Positions 42,528 through 52,095 of a stretch of 64,000 nucleotides of DNA are shown here, in pieces. The DNA comes from Segatella copri (GTDB taxonomy: Bacteria; Bacteroidota; Bacteroidia; Bacteroidales; Bacteroidaceae). The translations under genes and the position numbers were made by a program. Position 1 is the first letter of the stretch. Every line of letters starts with the position of its first letter. The stretch covers positions 1,609,001-1,673,000 of the forward strand of contig NZ_CP137557.1 in NCBI RefSeq assembly GCF_019249655.2, given 5' to 3'. The notes beneath the pieces are model-generated. The model was not told the origin of the DNA. It saw nothing but the letters and a program-made list of their open reading frames with translations, and did no database searches.

Positions 42528-43814
42528 TTATTCTTCTCCTTCTTCATCTTTCAATGATTCCAGCGTCTCCACGAATGGACTGTGGAAGGTGCTGAAGAGA
42601 TGAAGAATCTCCTTGCGCTGCTCCTCTTCCTCATCCCAGAGGCTGATTTCACCCTTCTGATGAGCCTTGATGAGCTTGGCGCAACGCTTAATCTTGCGCT
42701 TGTTGTTGCGAGCCTGCAACTGGTCGCCCTGAATTGGCTTCTGGGTAACGAACGAGAAGGCTACAAGCTGGTTCATGAACATGTCGAACATAGGGTCGTC
42801 GTGACTCCAGTCGCTGTCTTTCAGCCAGAACCACTGGAACAGATATTTCTGCTCCATGGCAATGAGTTGCTGTCCCAGGGTATCCATGTCGATGCCCTTA
42901 GCCATCTGCTCCTTAACAAAGGCTACGAGACTTTCTGGATTGATTTCCATTTCTGCTTCGTGGGCGATAGAGCTGCCTGCAATATTGATGCGCCAACGAT
43001 AGTTCTTGTTCTTGATGAGTGCAGAGTGGGCATTCATCATCAGCTCGCTCAACTTTCCCTCTGATGGAATCTGGTCAACCACGGCAAGGCGCTGGCGTTG
43101 GTCGCGTACCACTAGCTGGGCATCCTCGTGGCGCAATACGCAGAGATATACCAACTTGTTCTCGTCGAGTTGCAAGGTGAAGCGGTCGTTGTTGTCATCG
43201 CCCACGAACTCATAATGGTAGTTGTCCACCTGGTCGTGAGGAATCTCAATCTCCTCGTGCACCTTGTTGTTGTCTGCATCATAGAGAGAGAAACCGATAT
43301 AAGGAATCTGGATGTTCATGGTGAAAGGATTACCTTCTTCAGGAATCAGCGTCAGGCGTAGACCCTCGTCGCCGAAGTCTTCCTTCTTGCATACAAATCC
43401 GTCGTCGGTCTTCTCTGCCTTCTCCACCTTCACGTCGCCATGACGCCAATAGATGTCGAAGGTGATGGTGCTGTCATCCTCGGCTGTCACCTGGATGAAG
43501 TCGTCGATGTCCTGACCCAGATAGACCACGGTGGCTGGTTCGTAAACCTCCGTATCGTCGTCCTCAAGTGGTTTCACCTGAATCAGACCCGGCATTGGGT
43601 CATCTTCCCATTCGTCCTCTTCGGCAGCGGAAACCGATTTGAAGACGAGGAAAATCATTCGCTGTTCCTCCTTACTGCCGTCTTCACGGCAGAGAAAAAC
43701 CTTCGACTCCTTAGGGATAAAGAAAGGAGAGGATAAGTAAGGGTTCTTACATAATGCTGTGTATTCCACCTCAGTCCAGACAGGCAAGGTGTGCTTGTTC
43801 GTATTATTTGTCAT
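42528..43814 (-). CDS. Conserved-looking acidic protein of unknown function
   Basis: 428 residues, soluble, with acidic runs (EEDEWEDDPMPG near 71-82 and DEEEEQRKE near the C-terminus). It has no signal peptide, membrane helix or recognised catalytic motif. The middle (about 100-230) looks rich in beta strands, the C-terminal third helical with aromatic motifs such as FQWFWLKDSDW. Codon use and frame length support a real gene. It stands alone between convergent and divergent neighbours. I do not recognise the family; a Bacteroidales-specific cytosolic protein is the best description. Confidence 0.75.
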   Translation of the reverse strand: MTNNTNKHTLPVWTEVEYTALCKNPYLSSPFFIPKESKVFLCREDGSKEEQRMIFLVFKSVSAAEEDEWEDDPMPGLIQVKPLEDDDTEVYEPATVVYLGQDIDDFIQVTAEDDSTITFDIYWRHGDVKVEKAEKTDDGFVCKKEDFGDEGLRLTLIPEEGNPFTMNIQIPYIGFSLYDADNNKVHEEIEIPHDQVDNYHYEFVGDDNNDRFTLQLDENKLVYLCVLRHEDAQLVVRDQRQRLAVVDQIPSEGKLSELMMNAHSALIKNKNYRWRINIAGSSIAHEAEMEINPESLVAFVKEQMAKGIDMDTLGQQLIAMEQKYLFQWFWLKDSDWSHDDPMFDMFMNQLVAFSFVTQKPIQGDQLQARNNKRKIKRCAKLIKAHQKGEISLWDEEEEQRKEILHLFSTFHSPFVETLESLKDEEGEE

Positions 43815-43967
43815 ATCTGTTTTTTATGTATTATCCTATTTTACTGAATTGCGGAATTGAATTTCCGAAAACGGCTGCAAAGTTACGGAGAATTACAGAC
43901 AATACAAAATTTCGAGCCGTTTTTTTTAGCATAATTGCCGTGTTTTCTTCATTTTTGGGCTTGATGA

Positions 43968-43999
43968 TTTGGCTCTTTCAAATATTTATAGTAGTTTTG
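43968..43999 (+). promoter_or_regulatory. Promoter of the interrupted lipoprotein gene
   Basis: TTTG (43968-43971), 20 bp, TAGTTTTG (43992-43999). This supports the start at 44021 rather than the much longer upstream frame. Confidence 0.65.
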
Positions 44000-44020
44000 C
44001 AGAAAAAATTAGCTAGATTA

Positions 44021-44770
44021 ATGAGTGATATGACAATGAAAATCAAGACATGGGGGGCGATGGCGCTGGCTGTGCTGGCGCTGGCTGCGTGCCATAGGGG
44101 TGATAAGCGCCCTCCACGCATGGATAATTCCAAGCTTGCCATCAGCCTTTCCAAGCCTGCCAAGGGCGACAGGGCTATCTATGGACTTGCCTGCATGGGC
44201 TGCTCGGATACTGCCGTGGTGCTGCTGCCCAATGGCGGCGGCGACCCCGTGAGATACAATATCCTGGATGCCAGCAGAAACCATCAGGTGTTTGGCGACA
44301 TTGAAATTGGCGACTGGATTTGCGTGATGCCTTGTACAAACAAGAACGACCGCAACGGGGCGGATATGGTGATAGACCTCGACAAGCTGAAGGCCACCTG
44401 GACTTATCCCGTGATGCCTCGACTGCGTGATGTTTCGCATCTGTCGAAGCGCCAGCAGGCGCGCATTCTTGCCAATATGCCCGATAGCATCGTAGAGAAT
44501 TATATGGTGCCACGCCAGTATGGCTTCACTCTGAAGCGCATGAGTGAGGCGCTCTCCGTGGGTCATGTGATGTCAAATGCCGGTGTGGAGGATGATAGCC
44601 CAGTGGAATATCCGGAAGTACCTTTCTATACAGAATGGCATCCTTATAACGGCAAGCTGATTCTGGTGAAAGGCAGAAGGGAGTTGGGAGAGATGGTGGT
44701 TAACGAGAAGACTACCTATGATACTCTCACCTTTGTCTACATGAAGGGCGACTCCCAGGGAGGGCACTGA
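44021..44770 (+). pseudogene. Lipoprotein gene, 5' part, interrupted by an IS element
   Basis: 249 residues remain. The start at 44021 follows a good promoter; in-frame ATGs at 44030 and 44036 are alternatives. The signal peptide ends in a lipobox (LALAAC, Cys about residue 24), so the product is a lipoprotein. The mature part has CMGCSDTAVVLLPNGGG and MPCTNKNDRNGAD, with conserved-looking cysteines, but no family I can name. The frame runs into the left end of an IS1182-type element and stops at TGA 44768-44770. The lost C-terminus continues on the far side at 46528-46656. It may still make a truncated product. Confidence 0.75.
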
Positions 44771-44832
44771 AAAAGTCCCTTCATTGGTTATGTTAGTTTA
44801 ACATTCGATCTTTGAAATAGTGTACCCAAAAG

Positions 44833-44863
44833 TTGCATATGTGCAATATTTTTTGTATCTTTG
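44833..44863 (+). promoter_or_regulatory. Transposase promoter
   Basis: TTG (44833-44835), 20 bp, TATCTTTG (44856-44863); the start codon follows at 44882. Confidence 0.55.
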
Positions 44864-44881
44864 TAGGAAAATACAAGGATT

Positions 44882-46339
44882 ATGCTAGAGCAACAACAGA
44901 CCATATCATTCAGTGATTATTCAAGTTTGTATGACTTGATTATCCCAAAAGACAACCTGCTCCGCCAGATTACTGACCTGGTGGACTTTAGTTTCGTATA
45001 CCAGGAATTGCAGGACAAGTATTGTCATGACAATGGTCGTACAGCAGAGAGTCCTATCCGTATGTTTAAGTATCTTCTTTTAAAGGTAATCTATAACATA
45101 TCGGATGTTGATGTTGTTGAACGTACTCGCTATGATATGTCGTTTAAGTACTTCTTGGGATTAACTCCTGAGGAGACTAATCTGATTAATCCTAGTTCCT
45201 TGACCAAATTCCGTCGACTTCGCCTGAAGGATATGGACCTGTTGGATCTTCTCATCAAGAAGACTGTTTCTATTGCTATAGAAGCTGGTGTCCTCAAGTC
45301 TAGAACCATCATTGTTGATGCAACCCATACGCATTCTCGTTCCAACCCTATCAGTGCAGCAAAGAGTTTGGAGTATTATTGCAAGGACGTAATCAAGGTC
45401 GTTGATTCTGTAGATGACAGCATGGAATTGCCTGAGCTTCCAAAAGAAAAGAAGTATTCTTCTATCATGACTGCTGCCAAAACAATAGTTGCAACAGTAG
45501 AAGCTGACGCTGCAACTGCCAATATGCCTGCAGTCAAGGAACGTCTTAACATGCTGAAAGAAACCATTTCCGATGCAGAGACCCGAGGCGTAATATCAAA
45601 AGATGAAGATGCCCGTACAGGACATAAAACAGCGCATTCTTCATTCTTTGGCTATAAGACGCATATAGCTATGAGCGATGAGAGAATTATCACCGCAGCT
45701 ACCGTCACCTCCGGCGAGAAGGGTGATGGACAGCAATTGCCGGAATTGATAAAAAAGACAGAGGAAGCAGGAATGGAAGTTGATTCCATAGTAGCAGATA
45801 AGGCATATTCCAGCAAGGAGAATCTCAAAATGGCAAAGGAAAACAATATGCGCCTCTCTGCTCGTTTAAGCTCTGTAATTGACGGTAATCGAACAAACAA
45901 ACTCCCTTTTGAATACAACAAGGATGCAGATCTGTACGTCTGCCCAGCAGGGCATCTGGCGAAATGGAAAGAGATGAATAATCGCAAAAATGACAAGCGT
46001 CACAGAAACTCCAGCATTACCTATTATTTTGATGTGGACAAATGCAAGGTCTGTCCATTGCGTGAAGGTTGCTACAAGGAAGGAGCCAAGACAAAAACAT
46101 ATGCGGTTACCATCAAATCGGATGAACAGTTGGAGCAAATCGAATATCAAAAAACAGAAGAGTTTATAAATCTTCAGAGGAAACGATACAAGATAGAAGC
46201 CAAGAACTCCGAACTTAAGAATGTCTTAGGATATGACAGAGCCCTGTCATACGGTTTGTCGTGCATGGAAATGCAGGGTGCTTTGACTATTTTCGCTGCA
46301 AATGTGAAAAGAATCATCAAATTGATGCAAAATGCATAA
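44882..46339 (+). CDS. IS1182-family transposase
   Basis: 485 residues, intact. The N-terminal helical domain (RMFKYLLLKVIYNISDVDVV) precedes the DDE catalytic core: first Asp in IIVDATHTHSRSNP, second in SIVADKAYSSKENL, and Glu in KRYKIEAKNSELKN. A cysteine pair (KCKVCPLREGC) sits between the second Asp and the Glu, as in related IS1182/IS5-group enzymes. It catalyses cut-and-paste movement of the surrounding element. The lack of any frameshift suggests recent activity. Confidence 0.95.
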   Translation: MLEQQQTISFSDYSSLYDLIIPKDNLLRQITDLVDFSFVYQELQDKYCHDNGRTAESPIRMFKYLLLKVIYNISDVDVVERTRYDMSFKYFLGLTPEETNLINPSSLTKFRRLRLKDMDLLDLLIKKTVSIAIEAGVLKSRTIIVDATHTHSRSNPISAAKSLEYYCKDVIKVVDSVDDSMELPELPKEKKYSSIMTAAKTIVATVEADAATANMPAVKERLNMLKETISDAETRGVISKDEDARTGHKTAHSSFFGYKTHIAMSDERIITAATVTSGEKGDGQQLPELIKKTEEAGMEVDSIVADKAYSSKENLKMAKENNMRLSARLSSVIDGNRTNKLPFEYNKDADLYVCPAGHLAKWKEMNNRKNDKRHRNSSITYYFDVDKCKVCPLREGCYKEGAKTKTYAVTIKSDEQLEQIEYQKTEEFINLQRKRYKIEAKNSELKNVLGYDRALSYGLSCMEMQGALTIFAANVKRIIKLMQNA

Positions 46340-46527
46340 GGGGGGAAGTAGATTCCTCTATATATTGCCGAATTAAGCGCCAGAAAGGCTATAGAAAGCT
46401 ATTTGGGGCTATATTCCTGTCCAAAAAAGTATTCCACTTTTAAAAGATGAAATGCTTCTTGGACAAGAATTAAAGTTCAAAAACAAGCTATGCAACTTAA
46501 AATTGGGTACCTTTTTCAGTGCCCTCC

Positions 46528-46656
46528 CTGGCTCTGCGCAACAGTGCCGGTGTGGTGACTGGCTACAAGCGTAGCAAGGATGCCCGCACCGTGAATGCCA
46601 AGGCGAATGCGGCGGCTGCCAAACTCAGCGAAAAGTTGAAGCGAGAGTTGAAATAA
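46528..46656 (+). pseudogene. Lipoprotein gene, 3' remnant beyond the IS element
   Basis: 42 codons plus TAA in the frame that would join Asp-Ser of the 5' part to LALRNSAGVVTGYKRSKD and a basic, Ala/Lys-rich helix ending in KLKRELK. Joining GACTCC at 44750-44755 to CTGGCTCTG restores a continuous frame, so the IS interrupted one gene of about 290 residues. The remnant has no start and should not be translated. Confidence 0.7.
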
Positions 46657-46722
46657 AGTAAGAAGATTACATAATAAAATTAAAAAAAAAGGAGATTAGA
46701 CCGATTTCTCGATTTTTTTGTC

Positions 46723-46730
46723 TAATTTTG
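46723..46730 (+). promoter_or_regulatory. -7 element of the carboxyltransferase gene
   Basis: TAATTTTG followed by CACC; the leader to the start at 46883 is about 145 nt and contains the near-perfect palindrome CCTTATTATATATAATAGG at 46840-46858. Confidence 0.45.
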
Positions 46731-46882
46731 CACCTTGGTATGGAATGTCTGGGCTTTCTGATGGCTTTCAATAAGCTTTCTGATAGTTTTCAGAAGAGAA
46801 TATGATGGCTTTGGCTTCAGAGGCAAGACAAGTCCTATACCTTATTATATATAATAGGAATATAAGAAATTTAAGAATAAGA

Positions 46883-48658
46883 ATGAAGAAGAAAATTCAG
46901 TTCAGTCTCGTTTATCGAGACATGTGGCAGAGTTCTGGTAAGTTCCAGCCACGCAAAGATCAGTTGGCTAAGATTGCCCCAGTTATCATCGAAATGGGTT
47001 GCTTCAGCCGTGTTGAGACCAATGGTGGTGCTTTCGAGCAGGTAAACCTTTTGGCAGGTGAGAACCCTAACGATGCAGTGCGTGCTTTTTGCAAGCCTTT
47101 CAATGAGGTGGGCATCAAGACTCACATGCTCGACCGAGGATTGAACGCTCTTCGTATGTATCCTGTGCCAGATGATGTACGTGCCCTCATGTACAAGGTA
47201 AAGGCTAAGCAGGGTACCAACATCACCCGTATCTTCGATGGCTTGAACGATGTGCGCAACATCATTCCTTCTATCAAGTGGGCTAAGGAGGGTGGCATGA
47301 CTCCACAGTGTGCGCTCTGTATCACAAACTCTCCTGTTCATACACTCGAATATTACATGAACATCGCCGATCAGCTCATCGCTGCCGGTGCAGAGGAAAT
47401 CTGTTTGAAGGATATGGCTGGTATCGGTCAGCCTGCATTCCTCGGTAAGCTCACCAAGATGATCAAGGACAAGTATCCTGAGATTATCATCCAGTACCAC
47501 GGTCACTCTGGCCCAGGTCTCTCTATGGCTTCTATCCTCGAGGTCTGCAACAATGGTGCCGACATCATCGATACAGCCATCGAGCCATTGTCATGGGGTA
47601 AGGTTCACCCAGACGTCATCTCTGTTATCAGCATGCTGAAGAACGAGGGCTTCGAGGTACCTGAAATCAACATGAGCGCTTACATGAAGGCTCGTGCCAT
47701 GACTCAGGAGTTCATCGACGAGTGGTTGGGCTACTTCATCAACCCAGGCAATAAGATTATGTCTTCATTGTTGCTCGGTTGCGGTCTCCCTGGCGGTATG
47801 ATGGGTTCTATGATGGCAGACCTCGGCGGTATGCGTCAGACTATCAACAATATCCGCAAGAAGAAGGGTGAGGAAGAGTTGTCTATGGACGACCTCCTGA
47901 TCAAGCTCTTCGATGAGGTAGAGTATGTATGGCCACGCGTAGGTTACCCTCCATTGGTAACACCATTCAGCCAGTATGTAAAGAACATCTCATTGATGAA
48001 CCTCCTCACCATGGAGCAGGGCAAGGGTCGTTTCGTAATGATGGACGATTCTATGTGGGGTATGATTCTCGGTAAGAGTGGTAAGATTCCTGGAGAGATT
48101 GATCCAGAACTCGTAGAGCTTGCCAAGAAGCAGGGCCGTGAGTTCACAGATGTGGATGCTCACACATTGCTTACTAATGCACTCGACGACTTCAAGAAGG
48201 AGATGGACGAGAACGGATGGGAGTATGGTCAGGACGACGAGGAACTCTTCGAGCTCGCTATGCACCCAGAGCAGTATCGCAACTTCAAGAGTGGTCAGGC
48301 TAAGAAGAACTTCCTGGCTGACCTCCAGAAGGCAAAGGATGCTAAGCTCGGCAGCACCTTGACTCCAGCTCAGCTCGCTGAGTTCAAGCACGCCAAGGCT
48401 GATGCCATCGTATCACCTGTAGCCGGTCAGATTTTCTGGGAGTTCCAGGGTGAGGGCGAGTGCCAACCAGCTGTAGAGCCATTCATTGGCAAGGAGTACA
48501 ACGAAGGTGATGCCTTCTGCTACATCCTCACTCCATGGGGTGAGTTTGAGACTGTTCCTGCCGCTTTGGGTGGTAAACTCGTAGAAATCAATGCTAAGCA
48601 GGGCAGCAAGATCCGCAAGGGTGATGTCATCGCTTACATTGAGCGCAACGCTGAGTAA
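46883..48658 (+). CDS. Oxaloacetate decarboxylase alpha / pyruvate carboxylase B-like carboxyltransferase
   Basis: 591 residues from ATG 46883; an in-frame ATG at 46802 would add a basic, AT-encoded leader and is rejected. The N-terminal TIM-barrel carboxyltransferase has YRDMWQSSG, the lysine of ICLKDMAGIG and metal ligands in YHGHSGPGLS. The middle is the conserved PycB/OadA helical part. The C-terminal about 80 residues form a lipoyl/biotinyl-like domain (SPVAGQIF to GDVIAYIE), but where AMKM should carry biotin-lysine the sequence reads LTPWGEFE. It may therefore use a separate biotin carrier protein. It likely interconverts oxaloacetate and pyruvate. Codon bias is strong. Confidence 0.88.
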   Translation: MKKKIQFSLVYRDMWQSSGKFQPRKDQLAKIAPVIIEMGCFSRVETNGGAFEQVNLLAGENPNDAVRAFCKPFNEVGIKTHMLDRGLNALRMYPVPDDVRALMYKVKAKQGTNITRIFDGLNDVRNIIPSIKWAKEGGMTPQCALCITNSPVHTLEYYMNIADQLIAAGAEEICLKDMAGIGQPAFLGKLTKMIKDKYPEIIIQYHGHSGPGLSMASILEVCNNGADIIDTAIEPLSWGKVHPDVISVISMLKNEGFEVPEINMSAYMKARAMTQEFIDEWLGYFINPGNKIMSSLLLGCGLPGGMMGSMMADLGGMRQTINNIRKKKGEEELSMDDLLIKLFDEVEYVWPRVGYPPLVTPFSQYVKNISLMNLLTMEQGKGRFVMMDDSMWGMILGKSGKIPGEIDPELVELAKKQGREFTDVDAHTLLTNALDDFKKEMDENGWEYGQDDEELFELAMHPEQYRNFKSGQAKKNFLADLQKAKDAKLGSTLTPAQLAEFKHAKADAIVSPVAGQIFWEFQGEGECQPAVEPFIGKEYNEGDAFCYILTPWGEFETVPAALGGKLVEINAKQGSKIRKGDVIAYIERNAE

Positions 48659-48669
48659 ACATTAAATTT

Positions 48670-49209
48670 ATGAATTATCAAGCAATTATTGATAAGTATT
48701 ATCCTGAGGATAATGAGCTTCGCCATATCCTCATCACACATAGTCAATCTGTAGCGCGAAAAGCGCTACAGATTGTTTCGTATCATCCCGAATTGCAGCT
48801 CGACGCACAGTTTATCGAGGAAGCAGCCATGCTTCACGACTTGGGAATCTTCCTCACAGATGCGCCTGGCATCCAGTGCTTTGGCTCACAGCCATACATC
48901 TGCCACGGAAGGCTGGGAGCGGAAATCCTGCGCAAGGAAGGGTATGAGCGACATGCTCGGGTATGCGAGCGCCACACCGGTGCCGGCATCACCAAAGAGC
49001 AGATAGAGAAGCAGCAACTGCCTCTGCCTCACCAGGATTTTCTGCCTGAAACCATGGAGGAGAAGGTAATCTGCTATGCTGATAAATTCTTCAGCAAGAC
49101 TCATCTCGATAAGGAAAAGAGTATAGAAAAGGCAGAGAAAAGTCTCGCTAAGTTTGGCGAGGAAGGAGTAAAGCGCTTCCAACAGTGGGAGCGGATGTTT
49201 GAAAAGTAG
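48670..49209 (+). CDS. HD-domain hydrolase
   Basis: 179 residues. The HD metal motif is complete: THSQSVARKA (first His), AAMLHDLGIFLTD (HD), and a late Asp in VICYADKFFSK; CHGRLGAEIL adds a further ligand. HDIG-type proteins of this size are phosphohydrolases of nucleotides or small phosphoesters; specificity is open. It follows the carboxyltransferase gene by 11 bp and precedes lptD by 53 bp. Codons 26-36 are built from a 13-bp perfect inverted repeat, unusual for coding DNA. Confidence 0.88.
   Translation: MNYQAIIDKYYPEDNELRHILITHSQSVARKALQIVSYHPELQLDAQFIEEAAMLHDLGIFLTDAPGIQCFGSQPYICHGRLGAEILRKEGYERHARVCERHTGAGITKEQIEKQQLPLPHQDFLPETMEEKVICYADKFFSKTHLDKEKSIEKAEKSLAKFGEEGVKRFQQWERMFEK
48745..48775. 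other. Perfect 13-bp hairpin inside the HD-domain gene
   Basis: CAATCTGTAGCGC, loop GAAAA, GCGCTACAGATTG. It is very stable, 75 bp into the coding sequence, and followed by TTTCG. It could slow ribosomes or polymerase, or be a transposon-type footprint. Confidence 0.75.
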
Positions 49210-49262
49210 AAAATAATTTTCTGAAGTCTTATTGGGTTTATGAAACTCTAATATTTTTCTGA

Positions 49263-52046
49263 ATGAGAAAACAATCAACCATAGCTGTTCTGTTGCTTGC
49301 CTCCATCGCTACCATGATGGTGGCAAACCCGGGTATGCCTGCCGTCGTTAATTCCCTGGAGGATGATGCCGCCAGCGATACCACGAAGATGGATTCCCTG
49401 CAGAAGGCTATATGGAAACACAATAAGGTGGTGGATGACAGCATCCGGCTCGATAGTATCAATCGAAAGAAGTCGGGCGGCATCGACGCACCTGTCAATT
49501 ATCAGGCCGACGACTCGCTGGTGTATGATGCCCACAGCAAGGTGGCGCATCTCTATGGCAACTCGAACGTGAAGTACGAGAACATGGACCTCACCTCCGA
49601 CCGCATCTCGATGGATTTGGACAAGAGCAACGTCAGGGCGAGCGGTACAGCCGACTCTACGGAGGAAGGCGGCGTCAAGGGTAAACCTGTCTTCAAGATG
49701 GGCAGTGATACCTATGATACCGATACCATCAAGTTCAACTTCAAGAGCAAGAAGGCACTTATTAATAATGTATATACTGAGCAGCAGGATGGATTCCTCA
49801 CGGGTATGAAGTCGAAGCGAGATTCCTCGGGTGTCATCTATCTGCAGCATGGCAGATATACCACCTGCGATGATCCGCACCCTGATTTCTATATCTCGCT
49901 CTCCAGGGCTAAGATGCGACCGGGCAAGGACGTGGTCTTCGGACCAGCCTATCTCGTGGTTTGCGATGTGCCTATGCCGCTTGCCATCCCATACGGATTC
50001 TTCCCGTTCACCAAGAGCTACAGCAGCGGTTTCATCATGCCTACCTATGGCGACGAAACGGCACGAGGCTTCTATCTGCGTGATGGCGGATATTATTTTG
50101 CCATGAATGATAAATGGGATTTGAAACTGTTGGGTGAAATCTACACCAAGGGTTCCTGGGGTATCTCGGCAGCCAGCAACTATCGCAAGCGATACAAATA
50201 TTCCGGCTCGTTCTATTTCAGCTATCAGGACACCAAGAATGGTGATAAGGGCATGCCTGACTTCACCGAGCAGGAGAGTTTCAAGATTCAGTGGAGCCAT
50301 CGCCAGGACTCGAAGGCAAATCCGTTCAGTTCGCTTTCGGCAAGCGTCAACTTCGCCACATCGAGCTACGAGCGCAATAACCTCAACTCGCTCTACAATC
50401 CGCAGACGATGACGCAGAGTACGAGAACCTCTTCCGTAAGCTGGAGTACCAACTTCTCGAGCATCGGAATGTCGCTCAGCTCTACCGCCAACCTCTCGCA
50501 GAATATGCGCGACTCGTCGATAGCCATGACGCTGCCCGACCTGAACATCAGTATCTCGCGCTTCTATCCGTTCCGCAGAAAGAAGATGGTGGGCGACGAG
50601 AAATGGTACGAGAAGATTGCCATGAGCTATACGGGCCACATCTCCAACAGCATCAATACCAAGGAGGATAAGCTGATGCATAGCTCCCTCATCAAGGATT
50701 GGCGCAACGGATGGCAGCATCAGATTCCGGTGAGCGCATCGTTCACCCTCTTCAAGTATCTCAATGTAACGCCGTCGTTCAACTTCACCGACCGTATGTA
50801 CACCAACAAGGTGGAGAAATCGTGGGATGCTACCACCCAAAAGGAGGTGTGCGATACCACCTACGGCTTCCACAACGTATATAACTGGAATATGAGCGTG
50901 GGTATGAGTACGAAGATTTATGGCTTCTGGACACCAAGCCGAAAGATATTCGGTGATAAGATTCAGACCATCCGCCACGTCATCACCCCAACGGTGAATT
51001 TCAGTTATGCGCCAGATTTCGGAGCATCCCGCTATGGCTACTGGGATACTTATCAGAAGACTGATGCCGATGGCAATGTATCGCTGGTAAGCTATTCGCC
51101 TTATCAGAACGCCCTCTATGGTGTGCCGGGCAAGGGAAAGAGCGGAAACATCTCTTTCACTCTGGGCAACAACCTGGAGATGAAGTGGAAGGATAAGAAC
51201 GACAGTATCAAGAAGATTAGTCTGATTGATGCGTTTGATATCAACATGAGCTATAACACCGCAGCCAAGGTGCGCCCTTGGAGTGATATGAACATCAACC
51301 TGCGCCTGAAGTGGTGGAAGAACTATACATTCAATATGAATGCCGTGTTCGCTACCTATGCCTACGAGATGGACGATAAAGGCAACGTGTATGTGGGTAA
51401 CCACACGGAGTGGGGCAAAGGTCGATTCGGACGATTCCAGGGTATGTCGCAGAACTTCTCGTTCACGCTGAATCCGGAAAAACTGAAGAAACTCTTCGGT
51501 GGCGGCAGCGATGAGGACGACCGCGATAAGAACAAGCGTAAGGATGACGACGATGAAGGCTTGGATACCGACATCGAGAGCAACGTGGATGATAATATCG
51601 AAAAGGGCAAGACGGCTGCCAAGAAGAGCGGAGGCGGAAAGGCTAAGACCGACTCGGATGGCTACATGGCATTCAAGATGCCTTGGTCGCTCACCTTTGG
51701 ATATGGTGTCACCATGCGTGAGGATACCCGCCGTGAGAAGTTCAACGAGAAGACTATGCGCTATCCGTATAAGTTCACCCAGACGCTGAACATGAGTGGT
51801 AACATCCGCATCAGCGACGGCTGGAACATCAGCTTCTCTTCTGGTTACGATTTCGATAACTCGAAAATCAGTATGACCACAGCCAGTCTGGCACGCGACC
51901 TCCACTGCTTCAACATGAGCTGTTCGGTGGTACTTGCACCATACACCAGCTACAACTTCACCTTCCGATGCAATGCAGCCACATTGACGGATGCCTTGAA
52001 GTATGATAAGCGAAGCGGCTATTCTAACGCCGTGCAGTGGTATTAA
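49263..52046 (+). CDS. lptD: LPS-assembly outer-membrane protein LptD
   Basis: 927 residues. A signal peptide (about 1-21) precedes an N-terminal LptA/OstA-like region (about 75-170, with YDAHSKVAHLYGNSNVKYEN and DTDTIKFNFKSKKALI). A very long beta-barrel with alternating aromatic strands then ends at NAVQWY. It inserts LPS into the outer leaflet. A charged insert rich in Asp/Lys (about 755-800, DEDDRDKNKRKDDDDEG) interrupts the late barrel and would form an extracellular or periplasmic loop. It is last in a run with the carboxyltransferase and HD genes and is followed by a terminator. Confidence 0.92.
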   Translation: MRKQSTIAVLLLASIATMMVANPGMPAVVNSLEDDAASDTTKMDSLQKAIWKHNKVVDDSIRLDSINRKKSGGIDAPVNYQADDSLVYDAHSKVAHLYGNSNVKYENMDLTSDRISMDLDKSNVRASGTADSTEEGGVKGKPVFKMGSDTYDTDTIKFNFKSKKALINNVYTEQQDGFLTGMKSKRDSSGVIYLQHGRYTTCDDPHPDFYISLSRAKMRPGKDVVFGPAYLVVCDVPMPLAIPYGFFPFTKSYSSGFIMPTYGDETARGFYLRDGGYYFAMNDKWDLKLLGEIYTKGSWGISAASNYRKRYKYSGSFYFSYQDTKNGDKGMPDFTEQESFKIQWSHRQDSKANPFSSLSASVNFATSSYERNNLNSLYNPQTMTQSTRTSSVSWSTNFSSIGMSLSSTANLSQNMRDSSIAMTLPDLNISISRFYPFRRKKMVGDEKWYEKIAMSYTGHISNSINTKEDKLMHSSLIKDWRNGWQHQIPVSASFTLFKYLNVTPSFNFTDRMYTNKVEKSWDATTQKEVCDTTYGFHNVYNWNMSVGMSTKIYGFWTPSRKIFGDKIQTIRHVITPTVNFSYAPDFGASRYGYWDTYQKTDADGNVSLVSYSPYQNALYGVPGKGKSGNISFTLGNNLEMKWKDKNDSIKKISLIDAFDINMSYNTAAKVRPWSDMNINLRLKWWKNYTFNMNAVFATYAYEMDDKGNVYVGNHTEWGKGRFGRFQGMSQNFSFTLNPEKLKKLFGGGSDEDDRDKNKRKDDDDEGLDTDIESNVDDNIEKGKTAAKKSGGGKAKTDSDGYMAFKMPWSLTFGYGVTMREDTRREKFNEKTMRYPYKFTQTLNMSGNIRISDGWNISFSSGYDFDNSKISMTTASLARDLHCFNMSCSVVLAPYTSYNFTFRCNAATLTDALKYDKRSGYSNAVQWY

Positions 52047-52095
52047 GCAGAGTATAATCGAATGATATGCTGAGAAATTATCAGAGTAATAACTA

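Larger units (their letters stand above)
44755..46531 (+). mobile_element. IS1182-family insertion sequence
   Basis: About 1.77 kb. The ends match as a perfect 21-bp inverted repeat: 44755-44775 starts CCAGGGAGGGCACTG and 46511-46531 is its complement. The outer CCAGGGA may be target rather than element, in which case the element runs from GGGCACTG at about 44762 to 46524. A clear direct target duplication was not found. Subterminal imperfect copies of GTACCCAA..AAGTTGCATA lie near 44822 and 46490. It contains one transposase gene and splits a lipoprotein gene. Confidence 0.85.

Noticed and set aside
43754..44020. Upstream extension of the lipoprotein frame
   Set aside because: It overlaps the divergent hypothetical gene and the promoter; the lipoprotein signal begins at 44021-44036.
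46802..46882. Upstream start of the carboxyltransferase at 46802
   Set aside because: The added 27 residues are encoded by an AT palindrome and do not fit the family N-terminus.
49275..51905. 876-residue frame on the complement of lptD
   Set aside because: A shadow of lptD codon bias; no family features.
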